Source: an uncultured Blastococcus sp.
Lineage (GTDB): Bacteria > Actinomycetota > Actinomycetes > Mycobacteriales > Geodermatophilaceae
Length of the DNA: 48,262 bases
Direction: 5' to 3'
Assembly: GCA_902805535.1 (NCBI GenBank)
Contig: CADCTN010000011.1
Coordinates: 1-48,262, forward strand
The translations under genes were made by a program, and so were the position numbers. The notes beneath the pieces are model-generated. The model was given only the letters and a program-made list of their open reading frames with translations, was not told where the DNA came from and made no database searches. How positions within the stretch are numbered: position 1 is the first letter of the stretch; every line of letters starts with the position of its first letter. Positions 8,107-17,081 of this stretch are shown one piece after another.

Positions 8107-8601
8107 TCAGTTGTCGTAGAGCAGGGGCGGAGGCACCGGGTCGCTCGCCCGCGCCGCGGCGTGCAACGCCCGCAGCCCCTCGACCGCCCGCACCGCGTGC
8201 TCGCCGTCCACCGCCTGCAGGGCCAGGAGTGAGATCTCGTCGCCGTTCTCGAGCAGGAGGGCCCCCCACGGCGACTTCGGATCGAACCGGACCGCGCGCA
8301 CCGCCTGCCACGGCAGCTCGTGGTGGACGACGACGTTGCGGACCCGCACCCGCGCTGCGTCGGCGTCGACCCGGGAACGGCCGAGGAACAGGATGCCCGC
8401 GGCGAGCACGAGGCCCAGGCCGGCGATGGCGAGCTGGTCGGACGTGCGGTAGGTGACGACGGTGTTGGTCGTCTCCTTGAGCCCGGCGGCGACGACGACC
8501 ATGACGGCCAGCACGATCGCGCCGAGCCCGGCCAGCAGCAGCCGCATCCGGCGGGGCACGGCCGACACCGGGCCCGGAGGAGTTCCCGTCACGCCCGCCA
8601 T
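8107..8601 (-). CDS. PH-domain (bPH6-like) membrane protein
   Basis: Two TM segments followed by DAARVRVRNVVVHHELPWQAVRAVRFDPKSPWGALLLENGDEISLLAL. Confidence 0.7.
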   Translation of the reverse strand: MAGVTGTPPGPVSAVPRRMRLLLAGLGAIVLAVMVVVAAGLKETTNTVVTYRTSDQLAIAGLGLVLAAGILFLGRSRVDADAARVRVRNVVVHHELPWQAVRAVRFDPKSPWGALLLENGDEISLLALQAVDGEHAVRAVEGLRALHAAARASDPVPPPLLYDN

Positions 8602-8657
8602 GGTGGCAGGCCCGGGCCGCCGAGCGGTGATGCGGGCGGCTGGCAGAGTGCGCTGCC

Positions 8658-9707
8658 GTGGAGATCACCGGCACCGCCCAGCACGACGCGTGGCAGAGCC
8701 GCGCGCTGCCTCCGGTGGAACGGCTGCGCACCGACCTCTGGTCGATCCCGGTGCCCATCCCGCACAACCCGCTGCGCTACGTGAACATCCACGCCTTCGC
8801 GCTGGAGGGCGGCGGCCTCGGCCTGCTCGACGCCGGCTGGGGCAGCGAGGAGAGCTGGGCAGCTCTCAGCAGCGGCCTGGCCTCGATCGGGGCGGGCATC
8901 GAGGAGGTCCGCGGGGTCCTGGTGACCCACCTGCACTTCGACCACCTCGGGCTGGCCGCCCGTGTCCGGGACGCCTCCGGCGCGTGGGTGGCCATGCACC
9001 CGGCGGACGCCGACGCCGTCCGGCGGCTGACCATGGCCGGCGCGCAGGCCATGGTCACCGCGGAGGTCGATTTCCTCGTCGGGCTGGGGGCCGGCCGCGA
9101 GGAGGCCGCCTCCGACGTCGGTCCGCCCGAGCATCTGGAGAGCTTCACCAGCATGGCGGTGCCCGACCGCCTCCTGGAGCACGGCGACCACGCCGACTTC
9201 CCCGGCTGGCGGATGCGCGCGGTGCACACCCCCGGGCACACCCCCGGTCACCTCTGCTTCGCCGAGGAGCACAGCGGCGTCTTCTTCTCCGGGGACCACG
9301 TGCTGCCGCGGATCAGCCCCAACGTCTCGACCAGCCCCGCCGGGTCGGCCGATCCGCTGCGCGACTACCTGGACTCGCTGGCCGCCGTCCGCGACCTCGA
9401 CGCCGTCGAGGTGCTGCCCGCCCACGAGTGGCGCTTCCGCGGACTGGACGCGCGGGTGGACGCCCTCACCGCCCACCACGAGCAGCGGCTCACCGAGCTG
9501 CTCGCCGCCGTCCGCGCCCATCCCGGCTCGGCACCGTGGGAGCTGGCCGCCCAGCTGACCTGGTCCCGCCCCTGGGAGCAGTACGAGCGGCGGATGCGGA
9601 TCTTCGCGGTGACCGAGACCGACGCGCACCTGCGCCTGCTCGCCGGCCGGGGATCGATCATCAGCAGCGGCGGCCCGGTGCCGACGTGGACCCTCGCCGT
9701 CCGCTGA
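8658..9707 (+). CDS. MBL-fold metallo-hydrolase
   Basis: LLDAGWG ... LVTHLHFDHLGLA ... HTPGHTPGHLCF ... FSGDHVLP motifs; GTG start. Confidence 0.9.
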   Translation: MEITGTAQHDAWQSRALPPVERLRTDLWSIPVPIPHNPLRYVNIHAFALEGGGLGLLDAGWGSEESWAALSSGLASIGAGIEEVRGVLVTHLHFDHLGLAARVRDASGAWVAMHPADADAVRRLTMAGAQAMVTAEVDFLVGLGAGREEAASDVGPPEHLESFTSMAVPDRLLEHGDHADFPGWRMRAVHTPGHTPGHLCFAEEHSGVFFSGDHVLPRISPNVSTSPAGSADPLRDYLDSLAAVRDLDAVEVLPAHEWRFRGLDARVDALTAHHEQRLTELLAAVRAHPGSAPWELAAQLTWSRPWEQYERRMRIFAVTETDAHLRLLAGRGSIISSGGPVPTWTLAVR

Positions 9708-10291
9708 GCACCGTCGACCTCGCCGACATCGCCGACCGGGTCCTGCGCGGTCCGGCGCGGCTGGGGGGCGTCCGGCTCGTGTGCGTCGACGGGCCGGCCG
9801 GCTCGGGGAAGACCACCCTCGCCGGGCGGCTCGCGAGCGCGCTCGGGACGGACGCCGTCCTGGTCCACTTCGACGACCTCTACGCGGGCTGGACCCTGAC
9901 CGGCGCGTCGTCGCGACTGCGGGCGGGGGTGCTGCGACCGCTTGCCGAGGGCCGTCCCGGGTCCTATCACCGCTTCGACTGGTCGACCCGGTGGTTCCTT
10001 CCGGAGGCGACCGTCGTCCCGGTGCCGGTGGTGCTGCTGGTCGAGGGCACCGGGAGCAGCCCCCGCTCGCTGGACCCGTGGACGACCCTGCGGGTCTGGG
10101 TGCAGGCGCCCCCGGACCTGCGCCTGGCCCGGGGGCTGGCCCGGGACGGCGCCCATCTGGCGCCCGAGTGGCGGCGCTGGCAGTCGACCGAGGCCGCCGA
10201 GTTCGCACGCGAGGACACCCGCGCCCGCGCCGATCTGCGCCTGGACGGGGAACGAGGTCTGCTCGCGTCGACCGTTCCGCTCCTGGACTGA
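9686..10291 (+). CDS. Uridine kinase-like P-loop NTPase
   Basis: VCVDGPAGSGKTTLAGRLA Walker A; VHFDDLYAGW; VVLLVEGTGSS; start overlaps the preceding stop. Confidence 0.8.
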   Translation: MDPRRPLSTVDLADIADRVLRGPARLGGVRLVCVDGPAGSGKTTLAGRLASALGTDAVLVHFDDLYAGWTLTGASSRLRAGVLRPLAEGRPGSYHRFDWSTRWFLPEATVVPVPVVLLVEGTGSSPRSLDPWTTLRVWVQAPPDLRLARGLARDGAHLAPEWRRWQSTEAAEFAREDTRARADLRLDGERGLLASTVPLLD

Positions 10292-10413
10292 CCGCAGCAC
10301 CACGCCGGATGGCGCGCGGAGGTTTGCGAGGCCTCCCGTCTGCGCACGGTTCAGGTGGGCGTTCCCGTCGAAGACACGGTCGTGCGGCGCCCACGTCCCG
10401 AACAGGACATGCC

Positions 10414-11151
10414 GTGCCCGGGAACCGTCCCTCCGACCACCACATCCCGCTGACCGACGAGCTCGCCGCGGTCGTCGCCCGCATGTCGGGGCTGCTGCTG
10501 ACCCACGAGACGGTCGAGACCTCCCTCGGTCTGCTCAGCTCGTTGGCGCACGAGACGGTCTTCGGCTCGGCGGGCGCCGGGGTGTCGGTCGTCGACAGCG
10601 GGCGCCGGGGATCGTCGGGGGCGACCGACGAGCGGGTGCGGCAGGCCGACGTCCTCCAGTACGACCTCGACGAGGGGCCCTGCCTGACCGCCGCCGCCAC
10701 GCGGGAGCTGGTGCGGGTCGACGACCTGGCCGAGGAGCAGCGGTGGCCGCGCTGGACGCCGGCCGCACTCTCCCTGGGACTTCGCGCGACCCTGAGCGCC
10801 CCGCTCGTCGCCGGCGACACCTGCCTGGGCGCCATCAAGGTCTACGCAGAGCGCCCCGGGGTCTTCGACGCGCACAGCGAGCAGTTGCTGAGCCTGTTCT
10901 CCGCCCAGGCCGCCGTCCTGGTCGCCAACGTCCAGGCCTACGAGCGCGCCAAGCGGCTCAGCGACGGCATGCGCGAGGCCGTCCGGGGCCGGGACGTCGT
11001 GAGCATCGCGAAGGGTGTCCTGATGGCCCGCAGCCACCTCGACGAGGACTCGGCCACGGCGCTGCTGCTCCGGCGGGCCCAGCAGGAGGGAACGACCGTC
11101 GCCCTCGCCGCCCGGGCCCTCGTCGACTCCACGGCCCGACGGAGGCGGTGA
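10414..11151 (+). CDS. GAF-ANTAR domain protein
   Basis: GAF (DLDEGPCLTAAATRELVRVDDLAEEQRWPRW...LGAIKVYA) plus ANTAR (LSDGMREAVRGRDVVSIAKGVLMARSHLDEDSATALLLRRAQQEGTTVALAARALV). Confidence 0.88.
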   Translation: MPGNRPSDHHIPLTDELAAVVARMSGLLLTHETVETSLGLLSSLAHETVFGSAGAGVSVVDSGRRGSSGATDERVRQADVLQYDLDEGPCLTAAATRELVRVDDLAEEQRWPRWTPAALSLGLRATLSAPLVAGDTCLGAIKVYAERPGVFDAHSEQLLSLFSAQAAVLVANVQAYERAKRLSDGMREAVRGRDVVSIAKGVLMARSHLDEDSATALLLRRAQQEGTTVALAARALVDSTARRRR

Positions 11152-12617
11152 TGCCGCGGCCCGAACGGATGCCGGAGCAGCTGCAGCCCTCGGCGCTGCG
11201 CGCCGCCGTCGACTTCGCCGGGCTGTCCCTGGAACAGGTCTGGGTGCGGTACTTCGGCCTGGGCGGACGCGCGGACCTGATGGACCTGGACGCCCACCTG
11301 ACGGGTCTGGTCTCGATGCCCCCTGCGCAGGCAGACGTGCTCGCCCACGCCGTCAACGAGTGCCTGGACGAGCTGGTCGCCGCGCGCCGGGTCCCCTACT
11401 CCCGCCCGATGCGCGCCGGCCGGCCCTCGACCAGCCCGTTGACGGCGCTCGTGGAGCTGCTCCGGGCGGCCGGGGCGGCCCCGCCCGACCAGCTGCCCGC
11501 GCTCGCGGCGTCGGCGGGGCGCGCCCTCGGCGTGGAGGTGACCGTCCACCTCGTCGACCACGAGCAGCGCAACCTCGTGCGCATGTCCCACGCGGTCAGG
11601 GGCGCCGCACCGGTCCGGCTGGCGCTGGACGCCACCATGGCGGGCCGGGCGTTCCGGACCGGCGAGATCGTTCCCTCCGACCGGGGGAACACCCCACGGC
11701 TGTGGGTGCCGATCATCGACGGGGCGGACCGGCTCGGGGTGCTGGAGGCGGGTGTGCCCGACGGGGCGGACCTGCACGAGCCCGCGCTGCGGGACAACTG
11801 CCTGTGGCTGGCCCGGCTGCTGGGCTACCTGATCGCCTCGATGCAGCCCTACGGCGACCAGCTGGAACGCGCACGCCGCAATCGGCCGCTGTCTGCGTCG
11901 GCCGAGTTGATCTGGCAGCAGCTGCCCCCGCTGACCGCGGCCACGGACACGTTCGTGCTGGCCGGTCTGCTCGAGCCCAGCTACGACGTGGGCGGCGACG
12001 TGTTCGACTACGCCCTGTCGGAGACGACGGTGTCCCTGGGCATCTTCGACGCGGTGGGGCACGGCATGCCCGCCGCGCTCATGGCCACCAGCGCCCTCGC
12101 CGGCTATCGCAGCGCGCGCCGGGACGCCCGCGGCGTGTTCGACCAGGCCCGGGCCATCGACGACGTGATCTCCGGGACCTTTCCGAGCAGCGCGTTCGTC
12201 ACCGGGGTGATCGCCGAGGTCGACCTCGCCTCCGGCCGGCTGCGATACGTCAACGCCGGGCATCCCCCGCCGGTGCTGCTCCGCGGCGGCAAGGTGGTGA
12301 AGGAGCTGACCGGAGGGCGGCGGGTGCCGTTCGGGCTCGCCACCGACGGCCTGACCGTCGCCGAGGAGGCCCTCGAGCCCGGCGACTGGCTGTGTCTCTA
12401 CACCGACGGGATCGCCGAGGCGCGGGACGCGACGGGTGCGTGGTTCGGCGAGGAGCGGCTCATGGATTTCCTCACACGGGAGATCTCCGCGGGCCAGACA
12501 CCGCCCGAGACGGTGCGTCGGCTCACCGAGGCGGTGCTGCGACATCAGGGCGGTCTCCTGCAGGACGACGCCACGGTCCTGTTGGCCCGCTGGACCCGCA
12601 CCGAGACCTCCGAGTAG
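11151..12617 (+). CDS. GAF plus SpoIIE/PP2C-type serine phosphatase
   Basis: LLEPSYDVGGDVFDYAL...IFDAVGHGMPAALMAT...LRYVNAGHPPPVLLR...LCLYTDGIAEARD...QDDATVLLAR; TGATG overlap with the upstream gene. Confidence 0.88.
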   Translation: MPRPERMPEQLQPSALRAAVDFAGLSLEQVWVRYFGLGGRADLMDLDAHLTGLVSMPPAQADVLAHAVNECLDELVAARRVPYSRPMRAGRPSTSPLTALVELLRAAGAAPPDQLPALAASAGRALGVEVTVHLVDHEQRNLVRMSHAVRGAAPVRLALDATMAGRAFRTGEIVPSDRGNTPRLWVPIIDGADRLGVLEAGVPDGADLHEPALRDNCLWLARLLGYLIASMQPYGDQLERARRNRPLSASAELIWQQLPPLTAATDTFVLAGLLEPSYDVGGDVFDYALSETTVSLGIFDAVGHGMPAALMATSALAGYRSARRDARGVFDQARAIDDVISGTFPSSAFVTGVIAEVDLASGRLRYVNAGHPPPVLLRGGKVVKELTGGRRVPFGLATDGLTVAEEALEPGDWLCLYTDGIAEARDATGAWFGEERLMDFLTREISAGQTPPETVRRLTEAVLRHQGGLLQDDATVLLARWTRTETSE

Positions 12618-12678
12618 CCCCGCCGGTCCGCCGCCGCCCCGACACACGTTCGCAACACGGACGCTTCACGATGGAGGG

Positions 12679-13806
12679 GTGACCGACACCGCGACGCCAT
12701 CCGAGGGGGGCGCCGATCCCGTGCCGCTGGCCGGCTACACGGTCGCGGTCACGGCCGCACGCCGCAAGGAGGAACTCGGTGCCCTCCTGGACCGCCGGGG
12801 GGCGCGGGTCGTCTACGCCCCGGCCATCCGGATCGTGCCGTTGGCCGACGACGCCGAGCTGGTCGCGGCCACGCGTGCGGTGCTGGCCCGGCCGATCGAC
12901 CTCGTCGTCGCGACCACCGGAGTCGGCTTCCGCGGCTGGCTGGAGGCCGCCGACGCGTGGGACCTGCCGCTGGTCGACCACCTGCGGTCGGCGCGCGTGC
13001 TGGCCCGGGGACCCAAGGCCCGGGGCGCCATCCGGGGCGGCGGGCTGGTGGACGCGTGGTCGCCGGGATCGGAGTCCTCGGCGGAGGTGCTGTCCCACCT
13101 GGTGTCGGGCGCCGAGGGGCCGCTGGAGGGCCGGCGGATCGCCGTCCAGCTGCACGGCGACCCGCTGCCGGACCTGGTGGCCGGCCTCCGGGCCGCCGGC
13201 GCCGACGTCCTGACCGTTCCGGTCTACCGCTGGGTGCTGCCCGAGGACGTGGCTCCGGTGCGCCGGCTGGTGGCCACGATCGCGGCCGGCGGGGTCGATG
13301 CGGTGACGTTCACCAGCGCCCCCGCCGCGGCCAGCCTGCTCGGCGTCGCCACGGAGCTGGGCCGGCGGGACGACGTGGTCACCGCGATGAACGGACGGGT
13401 GCTCGCCGTCGCCGTCGGGCCGGTGACCGCCGGGCCGCTCGACGCCGCCGGCATCCCCTCGGTCCAGCCCGAGCGGGCCCGGCTCGGCGCCCTCGCCCGC
13501 GAGGTGGTGGCGCGGCTGCCGGAGCGGGATCCCGTCCTGCAGCTGGGCGCGCACACCCTCCAGCTCCGGGGACATGCCGCCGTGCTGGACGGCCGGTTGA
13601 TCGAGCTCCCTCCCGGGGCGATGGCGGTGCTCCGCGAGCTGGCCCGCCACCCGGGCACCGTCGTCCCGCGCGCCGATCTCGTCACGTCGCTGCCCGGTGG
13701 CGGCGACGAGCACGCCGTCGAGATGGCCGTCACCCGGCTGCGGGCCGCCCTCGGCGCGCCCGTGGTGGAGACGGTCGTGAAGCGGGGCTACCGGCTCAGA
13801 CGGTGA
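12679..13806 (+). CDS. nnaR: Uroporphyrinogen-III synthase-like plus OmpR-type winged-helix regulator (NnaR-like)
   Basis: HemD-like N-terminus (LAGYTVAVTAARRKEELGALLDRRGARVVYAPAIRIVPL) plus C-terminal wHTH (IELPPGAMAVLRELARHPGTVVPRADLV...VEMAVTRLRAALGAPVVETVVKRGYRLRR); beside narK. Confidence 0.8.
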   Translation: MTDTATPSEGGADPVPLAGYTVAVTAARRKEELGALLDRRGARVVYAPAIRIVPLADDAELVAATRAVLARPIDLVVATTGVGFRGWLEAADAWDLPLVDHLRSARVLARGPKARGAIRGGGLVDAWSPGSESSAEVLSHLVSGAEGPLEGRRIAVQLHGDPLPDLVAGLRAAGADVLTVPVYRWVLPEDVAPVRRLVATIAAGGVDAVTFTSAPAAASLLGVATELGRRDDVVTAMNGRVLAVAVGPVTAGPLDAAGIPSVQPERARLGALAREVVARLPERDPVLQLGAHTLQLRGHAAVLDGRLIELPPGAMAVLRELARHPGTVVPRADLVTSLPGGGDEHAVEMAVTRLRAALGAPVVETVVKRGYRLRR

Positions 13807-14371
13807 GGTCCAGCCGCATGAGGACGCGCGGGAAGCCGTTGATGACCGACCCGGTGTCGGCCGCCCTGGTGAAGCCGGCCCGCTCGAAGAGCGCCCGCGT
13901 GCCGACGTAGGCCATCGTCAGGTCGACCTTCCGGCCGTCGTTGTCGACCGGGTAGCCCTCCACCGCCGGAGCGCCGCGGTCACGGGCGAACTCCACGGCA
14001 CCGGCGATCAGGTGGTGGGTGATGCCCCGACCCCGGTGGCCGGGCCGCACGCGGACGCACCACAGCGACCAGACGTCGAGGTCGTCGACGGACGGGACCT
14101 TCCGGTTGCGGGCGAAGCCGGTGTCGGCCCGCGGGTGGATCGCCGCCCAGCCCACCACCTCGTCGCCGTCGTAGGCCAGCACGCCGGGCGGCGGGTCCTC
14201 CCGCACCAGCTGCCGCACCCGCTCCCCCCGCGCCGGCCCCTGGAGCGCGAGGTTCTCCTTCGACGGGATCCGGTAGCTCAGGCACCAGCACACGTTCGCG
14301 TCGGGCCGCTTCGGACCGACCATCGTCGCGACGTCGTCGAAGTCGCCGGCCGCCCGCACCTCGATCGCCAT
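13796..14371 (-). CDS. GNAT-family N-acetyltransferase
   Basis: LWCVRVRPGHRGRGITHHLIAGAVEFARDRGAPAVEGYP; ATG at 14371 preferred, because upstream codons (MQIST..) are repeat-derived. Confidence 0.85.
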   Translation of the reverse strand: MAIEVRAAGDFDDVATMVGPKRPDANVCWCLSYRIPSKENLALQGPARGERVRQLVREDPPPGVLAYDGDEVVGWAAIHPRADTGFARNRKVPSVDDLDVWSLWCVRVRPGHRGRGITHHLIAGAVEFARDRGAPAVEGYPVDNDGRKVDLTMAYVGTRALFERAGFTRAADTGSVINGFPRVLMRLDLTV

Positions 14372-14401
14372 ACCGGCATCGTGGCACCCCCCACCGACGG
14401 T

Positions 14402-14459
14402 CGAGATCTGCACACTCGCCCCTATCAGCGGCCTGATGAGGGCGAGTGTGCAGATCTCG
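14402..14459. repeat. Imperfect ~58-bp palindrome, copy 2 of the dispersed repeat; possible narK terminator
   Basis: cgagatctgcacactcgccc ctatcag cggc ctgatga gggcgagtgtgcagatctcg; 20-bp perfect outer stem, identical to copy 1; 6 nt past the narK stop codon. Confidence 0.88.
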
Positions 14460-14464
14460 TCGCG

Positions 14465-15871
14465 CTACACGGCGCCGTGCAGGGCCTGCGGGCGGAGGTA
14501 GACGACCCAGGTGACGACGACGCAGACGACGTAGAAGGCGATGAACACCAGATAGGCGGAGTCACCGGTGCCGGTGGTCATGAACGACTGGCGGAAGGCG
14601 AGGTTGACCAGCACGCCGCCGAACGCCCCGACAGCGCCCGCGATCCCGATGAGCGCGCCGGACATGCGCAGCGCCCGGCGATCGGCGGCGACCGGGTCAC
14701 CCCCGGCGGCGACCGTCTGCAGCGCCTGGGACCGGAAGATCGCGGGGATCATCTTGTAGGTCGAGCCGTTCCCGATCCCGCTGAGCACGAACAGCAGCAC
14801 GAAGCCGACGACGAACAGGGGCAGCGACTCCAGCCGGCTCGCCGTCCAGACGACCCCGGCGCCCAGCGCCATGGCGACGAAGTTCCAGCAGGTGATCCGC
14901 GCGCCACCGAAACGGTCGGCCAGGGAGCCCCCGATCGGGCGGATCAGCGACCCGAGGAGCGGCCCCAGCCAGGTCAGCGACGCGGCTGCCAGCGGCGTCG
15001 CGAACGACTCGGTGAACTGGTTCTGCAGCACCTGGCCGAAGGCGAAGCCGAAACCGATGAACGAGCCGAAGGTCCCGATGTAGAGGAACGACATGATCCA
15101 CGTGTGCGACTCCCGGGTCGCCTCCCGCATCGCCCGCGGCTGGTTGCGCGCCGTCGCCAGGTTGTCCATGAGCAGCGCCGCGCCGACCGCGGCCGCCACG
15201 ATCAGCGGGATGTAGACGAACAGGATCACCCGCGGGTGCTCGGCCCCGGCCGTGGCCAGCACCAGCAGGCCGACCAGCTGGACGACGGGTACCCCCAGGT
15301 TGCCGCCGCCGGCGTTGAGCCCGAGCGCCCAGCCCTTGAGCCGGTCGGGGTAGAAGGAGTTGATGTTGGCCATCGAGCTGGCGAAGTTGCCACCTCCGAC
15401 GCCGGCCAGGCACGAGACGACCAGCAGCGTCGTGAAGGAGACCCCCGGCTGCAGCACGATCGCGGTGGCGATCGTCGGGATCAGCAGCAGGGCCGCGCTG
15501 ACGATGGTCCAGTTGCGGCCGCCGAACGTGGCGACGGCGAAGGTGTACGGCAGCCGGACGAAGGCCCCGAGCGCCGTCGGGAGCGTGGTGAGCAGGAACT
15601 TGCCGGCCGGGTCGATGCCGAACACCGCCTCGGGCAGGAACAGCACCAGCACCGACCACAGGCTCCAGATCGAGAAGCCGATGTGCTCGGAGAAGATCGA
15701 GAAGAACAGGTTCCGGCGGGCGATCGGCTTGCCGGTCGACTCCCAGAACTCCGGCTCCTCGGGTCGCCAGTCCTCGATCCACCTCCCCCCGCGGCCCGAC
15801 GGTGGCGCGGGCGGCGCGGCGACCGTCTCGAGCGTCGGCGTTGTCCGGTCGGGGCGGGTGGGTGCGGCCAT
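14465..15871 (-). CDS. narK: Nitrate/nitrite MFS transporter
   Basis: Twelve-TM MFS protein; FFSIFSEHIGFSIWSLWSVLVLFLP, GGGNFASSMANINSFYPDRLKGWALGLNAGGGNLGVPVVQL, which is the NarK nitrate signature region. Confidence 0.9.
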   Translation of the reverse strand: MAAPTRPDRTTPTLETVAAPPAPPSGRGGRWIEDWRPEEPEFWESTGKPIARRNLFFSIFSEHIGFSIWSLWSVLVLFLPEAVFGIDPAGKFLLTTLPTALGAFVRLPYTFAVATFGGRNWTIVSAALLLIPTIATAIVLQPGVSFTTLLVVSCLAGVGGGNFASSMANINSFYPDRLKGWALGLNAGGGNLGVPVVQLVGLLVLATAGAEHPRVILFVYIPLIVAAAVGAALLMDNLATARNQPRAMREATRESHTWIMSFLYIGTFGSFIGFGFAFGQVLQNQFTESFATPLAAASLTWLGPLLGSLIRPIGGSLADRFGGARITCWNFVAMALGAGVVWTASRLESLPLFVVGFVLLFVLSGIGNGSTYKMIPAIFRSQALQTVAAGGDPVAADRRALRMSGALIGIAGAVGAFGGVLVNLAFRQSFMTTGTGDSAYLVFIAFYVVCVVVTWVVYLRPQALHGAV

Positions 15872-16017
15872 GCCAGGACCGTCGCAGCGGGGCGTGACGG
15901 CTGCGTCGCCCGCACGCTGAACTCTTGTTCCGTTCTGCTCACCGCAGGTGCCCCGCTGTGGTGAGGGATCCCCTTCCCGGTGTGCAGCTCCCCTCCCCCA
16001 CCGACGAAGATCACCGG

Positions 16018-16806
16018 GTGACCGCATCCGAGCAGACGTCGACGGGCCGAGCCCTCATCGAGGCCGGCAGCCCGGTGGCCGGCTCGATGTGCCGGGCAGC
16101 CGCCACCGTGGTGTTCGAGCCGACGGCGGCCATGGTGCAGGTGGACGACCGGTTCGCCGCCTCCCTGTCCACGGCGGCCGACGACGCAGCCGACCTCCGC
16201 GTCCCGCGCGAGCGGGTCCGCGCCGGCGCCGTGCTGGCCTTCGCCGTGGAGTACGCCGCGACCCAGCACCGCACCGGCCGGGTGGCGCGCACCGACGGGT
16301 GGTTCGACGACCGGCCGGGCAGCCGCCCCGCCGCCGACGAGCTCGCCGAGTCGGTGATCGGTGCGGCGCGCCGGTCGACCGACGAACGGCGGGTCCGGCA
16401 CGTGGGCTACCTGCTGGCCGAGGCCGCCGTCTCCCCCGACGTCGACCTGGACCTCGCCGGCCGGGCCCTGCGGCTCGCTGAGTCCCTGAGCTGGCGGCAG
16501 CTCGCCCTGCTGGCCGCGGTGGGCCGCCGCGATCGCGTGCCGCTGCCGATGGCTCCCCTCGAGGACGAGCCGCGGGCCTGGGTGGCCTGGGGTGCCCGGG
16601 AAGACGTCACGGACCTGCAGACCGCCGGTCTGCTGGCCCCGCCCCTGGGTACCGCGCGTCCCGGGGCGACCCTCCCCCGCCTGCGGGCCGCCGATCTGCG
16701 GCTCACCCGCCGCGGCGTGCTCGTCCACAGGTTGCTCGTGCTGGACCTCCTGCACGAGCACGCCGTCACCACCGCGCTGGCCGATCTGGGCCTCTCCCGC
16801 AGCTGA
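16018..16806 (+). CDS. Hypothetical protein (262 aa)
   Basis: GTG start; consistent codon use; no family recognised (VTASEQTSTGRALIEAGSPVAGSMCRAAATVVFEPTAAM...). Confidence 0.6.
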   Translation: MTASEQTSTGRALIEAGSPVAGSMCRAAATVVFEPTAAMVQVDDRFAASLSTAADDAADLRVPRERVRAGAVLAFAVEYAATQHRTGRVARTDGWFDDRPGSRPAADELAESVIGAARRSTDERRVRHVGYLLAEAAVSPDVDLDLAGRALRLAESLSWRQLALLAAVGRRDRVPLPMAPLEDEPRAWVAWGAREDVTDLQTAGLLAPPLGTARPGATLPRLRAADLRLTRRGVLVHRLLVLDLLHEHAVTTALADLGLSRS

Positions 16807-16912
16807 GGCCGACCCCCGCCCCGATCGTTACCGGATCGTGGCCGGGCGCTGCCATCGTTCCGACCCCCTCGCGGCGTTCATCCAGGGAGAGGGCGAGCGA
16901 GGGGAGCCGGAA

Positions 16913-17074
16913 GTGCTGGAGAGCCACGGTCCGACGACGGACACCGCGTCGGTCATCGCCGCGCGGCAGCTCGCCGAGGAGGCGCATCACCGGCGGCTTC
17001 CTGCCGATCCGAGGCACCGCCGCCGGGCAGAGCCGCCGGCCGACCGGACGGCCCCCGGGAACGCTCCGGGCTGA
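16913..17074 (+). CDS. Small hypothetical ORF (53 aa)
   Basis: GGGAG upstream of GTG: VLESHGPTTDTASVIAARQLAEEAHHRRLPADPRHRRRAEPPADRTAPGNAPG. Confidence 0.3.
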   Translation: MLESHGPTTDTASVIAARQLAEEAHHRRLPADPRHRRRAEPPADRTAPGNAPG

Positions 17075-17081
17075 GCGCTGC

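Noticed and set aside
14012-15964. 650-aa plus-strand ORF across GNAT and narK
   Set aside because: Antisense shadow with Arg/Gln/Asp/His bias; it includes the repeat translated as DLHTRPYQRPDEGECADLV.
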